From Gemmatimonadota bacterium (lineage in GTDB: Bacteria; Gemmatimonadota; Gemmatimonadetes; Gemmatimonadales; GWC2-71-9): a stretch of DNA of 59,672 nucleotides. This document shows, one piece after another, positions 57,715-59,672 of this stretch. The stretch is from contig QHUT01000064.1 in assembly GCA_003222055.1 (NCBI GenBank), positions 1 through 59,672 on the forward strand, read 5' to 3'. The notes beneath the pieces are model-generated. The model saw only the letters and a program-made list of their open reading frames with translations. It was not told the DNA's origin and searched no databases. A program made the translations under genes and the position numbers. How positions within the stretch are numbered: position 1 is the stretch's first letter; each line of letters starts with the position of its first letter.

Positions 57715-57850
57715 CGTCAAGCAGAGACGTAGCACGATGGCGTAGCACAAAGACGTCACGCACCAACGTAAGAGGCCGGGATCGCTCCCGGCCTCTTGAC
57801 GTATCTGCGTGACGTTTCTGCGAGACGTTCTCGCTCGACGCCTTTTTTCT
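57715..57850. repeat. Long inverted repeat with terminator core; copy 3 of the GCGTC element
   Basis: The left part (57715-57769) begins GCGTCAAGCAGAGACGTAGC and aligns with copies 1 and 2. A perfect 11-bp stem AAGAGGCCGGG/CCCGGCCTCTT (57770-57797) forms the core. The right part (57798-57842) is GACGT-rich and complements the left. It ends CGCCTTTTTT. It should terminate both infA and the convergent porin gene. Confidence 0.75.
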
Positions 57851-57851
57851 C

Positions 57852-59078
57852 TTAGAAGAACAGCATGAACCCGGCTGAGACGTCCGTCTGCGCCGGCGAG
57901 GCACCGCCGACACCTTCCTGCTCGCGCGTGCCCTCGAACACGAGCTTCATCGACTTCGTCCACTGGTGGTAGATGCCCACCGTGTACGCGGTCCACTGGG
58001 TACGCACGGCGCTGTTGTTCACTGCCGCTCCTTCACCCGAGCTGGCGTTCTTCAGCCGACTGAAGCCCCAGCTCCCGGACAGCGTGGTCTTCTTGTTGAA
58101 CGTATAGCCAAACTGCACGTAACCACCGTCGCCGGGGCGGCCGGTCGAGTCGTTCGCCGACACCGGGCCACCCGCGACATCACTGAATCCCAGGACAGTG
58201 CCGAGGCCCTTCGACACGTACCCACTGACCACGACCGACAACTCCTGGAAATCGCCACGCAGGCCGACGGTGCCTCCGAACGAACTGAGGCTCGCGCCAC
58301 CCGTGTCGGGCGCGTTCGACGTGGTTTGCCAGAGACCACCGGCCCACGCCGTGTACTTGTTCTTGCCGGACCGCTGGTTCCAGGTCAGTTCGGCTTCCAC
58401 TCGGGGTATCTTCGTGTAGAGGTACGGGCTCGCCCCGACGACGCTCGGTTGGAAGAGACCGATGCTCAACTGTGCAGGCGTGCCCGGCCTGGTCGAATAC
58501 GTCACCTGCGCGTTGAAGTTGGGATAGACGTAGCCGTAACCGATCCGGCCCAGCGTCGTCCCACCACCACCGCCACCACCCACCCCCACGGCGCCGACGC
58601 CGAACAGGGTCTGGTCATTCAAGATGTTCTGGCGTCCGAACAGCGCGAGCTCGCGGCCCGCGAGGATCTGGCCCCACTGACCACCCACGGTCAGATATAC
58701 TTGGCGCATGTCGATCTGCGCGCCGGCCTGAGTGCCGTTTCCGAAGTTGTCGTGCGTGGACCCGCCGTCATAACCGGGTCCGGAACCCGCTGGCACACCG
58801 TTGTTGATTTGCGGCGCAAACCCAAAGTGGACTGCCAGGTTCATCCCGGATTCCTTGCCGCGTGCCTCGAACGTCGCGAACGACGGCAAGAGGCCGGTGC
58901 GAACGCTCGAGTTGGTTGGACCACCCTGCGTCGCTTTCGAGAATACCCAGAACGCATTCACGTTCCCCGAGAAGGAGAACGCCCAGCCATTCGACATCTG
59001 CATCGTCAGGCCTTGCGCCCTGGCCGTCGCCGTGACGCCGAGCGCGAGACCCAACAACAGCAACGTGAGACGCTTCAT
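57852..59078 (-). CDS. Outer-membrane porin-like beta-barrel protein
   Basis: 408 residues with a signal peptide (MKRLTLLLLGLALGVTATARA) and an AAGGAGG Shine-Dalgarno. Barrel strands are visible throughout: FSFSGNVNAFWVFS, ATFEARGKESGMNLAVHFGF, QVYLTVGGQWGQILAGRE (constriction region with an RxE) and a C-terminal phenylalanine (FMLFF). The layout is the general Porin_4/OprO type. A Gly-rich loop (GVGGGGGGG) is an oddity. It is a diffusion pore for small solutes. It converges on infA across a large hairpin. Confidence 0.85.
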   Translation of the reverse strand: MKRLTLLLLGLALGVTATARAQGLTMQMSNGWAFSFSGNVNAFWVFSKATQGGPTNSSVRTGLLPSFATFEARGKESGMNLAVHFGFAPQINNGVPAGSGPGYDGGSTHDNFGNGTQAGAQIDMRQVYLTVGGQWGQILAGRELALFGRQNILNDQTLFGVGAVGVGGGGGGGTTLGRIGYGYVYPNFNAQVTYSTRPGTPAQLSIGLFQPSVVGASPYLYTKIPRVEAELTWNQRSGKNKYTAWAGGLWQTTSNAPDTGGASLSSFGGTVGLRGDFQELSVVVSGYVSKGLGTVLGFSDVAGGPVSANDSTGRPGDGGYVQFGYTFNKKTTLSGSWGFSRLKNASSGEGAAVNNSAVRTQWTAYTVGIYHQWTKSMKLVFEGTREQEGVGGASPAQTDVSAGFMLFF

Positions 59079-59546
59079 ACGAGAACCCCTCCTTAGGGAG
59101 TTGGCCTGCTAGGTAGCCTGCTCGTCTGGCTTCTCACTACGCCTGTGGATGACTGACCTGATAAGGAAAGGTGCGGAACCCACCTCCTCTTCGAGAGCGA
59201 CTCCCGCTCCCGCAGACCTTATACTTGCTCGCAGGAGTGGCCGCCAGGGACGGCGTCCGAGGTGTCCCGGGGGACCCAAGGGCAAACCCACCTTCTGGGC
59301 GCCCCTGGCCCAGAATCCCGCAAAATATTGGGTATGACCCCCCCCTAAATGCAATAGCGGGCGGGTTTTCGGCCCCTTGCGACCTCAGGTCCCGCTACAA
59401 CGGGAGTTTTGGGCCGACTGGGGCCAACCTGGCGCAACTCGCCCTGTGGGAAGGGGATGGGGGCCCAAGGGTCCACCAGCGGGGTCTCCCGGAGCGCCTG
59501 CGTCTTTTTGTCGCGCAGGGAGGCCCCGCTGGGGGACCCGGCGCGG
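59079..59546. other. 468-bp gene-free block between porin and dehydrogenase genes
   Basis: The first ~130 bases are the porin leader with an AAGGAGG SD and a TATAAG-like -10 at about 59219. The rest (59230-59540) has homopolymer runs (CCCCCCCC, GGGGG) and a local AT-rich patch (GCAAAATATTGGGTATG). A stem CCAGCGGGG...CCCCGCTGG lies at about 59479-59537. No ORF with coding character or recognised RNA. Confidence 0.4.
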
Positions 59547-59672
59547 CTACGGCTTCGGCAGCCCGAACACAAAGAGCGAGTTGCCGAGCGGATAGCTGAT
59601 CTGGAAGTTGCCTCCCGCCGCCACCGCCACGAACTCCTCACCATCCACCTCGAACACCGCGGGCGCCGCGTT
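59547..59672 (-). CDS. C-terminal end of a PQQ-type quinoprotein dehydrogenase (partial)
   Basis: The last 41 codons and the TAG stop of a gene that continues past the window edge. The residues read APAVFEVDGEEFVAVAAGG, then NFQISYPLGNSLFVFGLP, which is the closing blade of PQQ-dependent methanol/glucose dehydrogenases (usually xPAVYEVDGxQYVAVAAGG). The length and cofactor motifs cannot be judged from this fragment. Confidence 0.65.
   Translation of the reverse strand, partial: NAAPAVFEVDGEEFVAVAAGGNFQISYPLGNSLFVFGLPKP

Noticed and set aside
59280-59310. AGGGCAAACC resembling a c-di-GMP riboswitch
   Set aside because: The second conserved segment (ACGCAAAGCC) and the pairing GNRA hairpin are absent.

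Overview
The window is a 59.7 kb piece of a high-GC, didermic (Gram-negative type) bacterial chromosome. Several features fit the Gemmatimonadota best: lipoproteins with RCC1 or Ig-like (Big) repeats, paired type I glutamine synthetases, a futalosine-route menaquinone enzyme, a sulfocyanin-like cupredoxin, a zinc-ribbon serine/threonine kinase and many outer-membrane beta-barrels. The assignment is inferred from gene content; no rRNA or tRNA gene was recognised. There is no phage, IS element or CRISPR array.

Layout. 0.1-4.3 kb: two translationally coupled repeat lipoproteins, preceded by a perfect 76-bp tandem duplication at the window edge. 4.4-8.3 kb: a permuted papain-like (YiiX-type) peptidase, a FAD oxidase and a Nudix hydrolase. 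8.3-12.7 kb: a compact cassette of AMP-forming ligase, PLP aminotransferase, asparagine-synthetase homologue and acyl carrier protein, the best candidate for an undescribed small-molecule pathway. 12.7-18.9 kb: a double VanZ-like membrane protein, a two-subunit molybdenum hydroxylase, a membrane methyltransferase, a sulfocyanin-like protein and a MarR-type regulator. 19-27.4 kb: a DUF1207-like protein, a frameshifted beta-barrel remnant, an RND tripartite efflux operon with outer-membrane factor, a second MarR regulator and a DoxX protein; two copies of a GTTCA-N4-TGAAC operator-like palindrome lie here. 27.5-30 kb: an Omp85-like protein, a lipoprotein and a four-helix-bundle protein. 30.1-33.1 kb: tandem glnA genes. 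33.3-38.7 kb: a zinc-ribbon membrane protein, an MqnD-like enzyme, an HD-GYP response regulator, an NDUFA9-like SDR, a YceI protein and a pseudopilin. 38.8-43.9 kb: a TPR protein, a 41-aa lipoprotein missed by ordinary ORF calling, and a chain of overlapping genes (pseudo-receiver/AraC, receiver, MerR), followed by LemA and an M48 protease. 43.9-48.8 kb: a UPF0104 flippase-like protein, a polysaccharide deacetylase, a possible ncRNA locus, and cspA behind a highly structured leader. 48.9-52.5 kb: an ADP-ribosylglycohydrolase coupled to a Ser/Thr kinase, and an alpha/beta hydrolase. 53.6-56.4 kb: a substrate-binding lipoprotein coupled to a chemoreceptor. 56.4-59.7 kb: small proteins, infA, a porin and the 3' end of a PQQ-type dehydrogenase.

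The most unusual layer is the repeats. At least eight hairpins are built from short (8-13 bp) degenerate tandem units facing their own reverse complement. Most sit between or at the ends of genes, some inside coding sequence, and the unit sequence differs between loci. A second family of CCCCTCTCC/GGAGAGGGG palindromes occurs at three loci, two of them in frame inside genes (the RND pump and the Ser/Thr kinase), much like palindromic elements that colonise proteins. A third, 44-bp element built around GCGTC-GCAGA recurs at three places.
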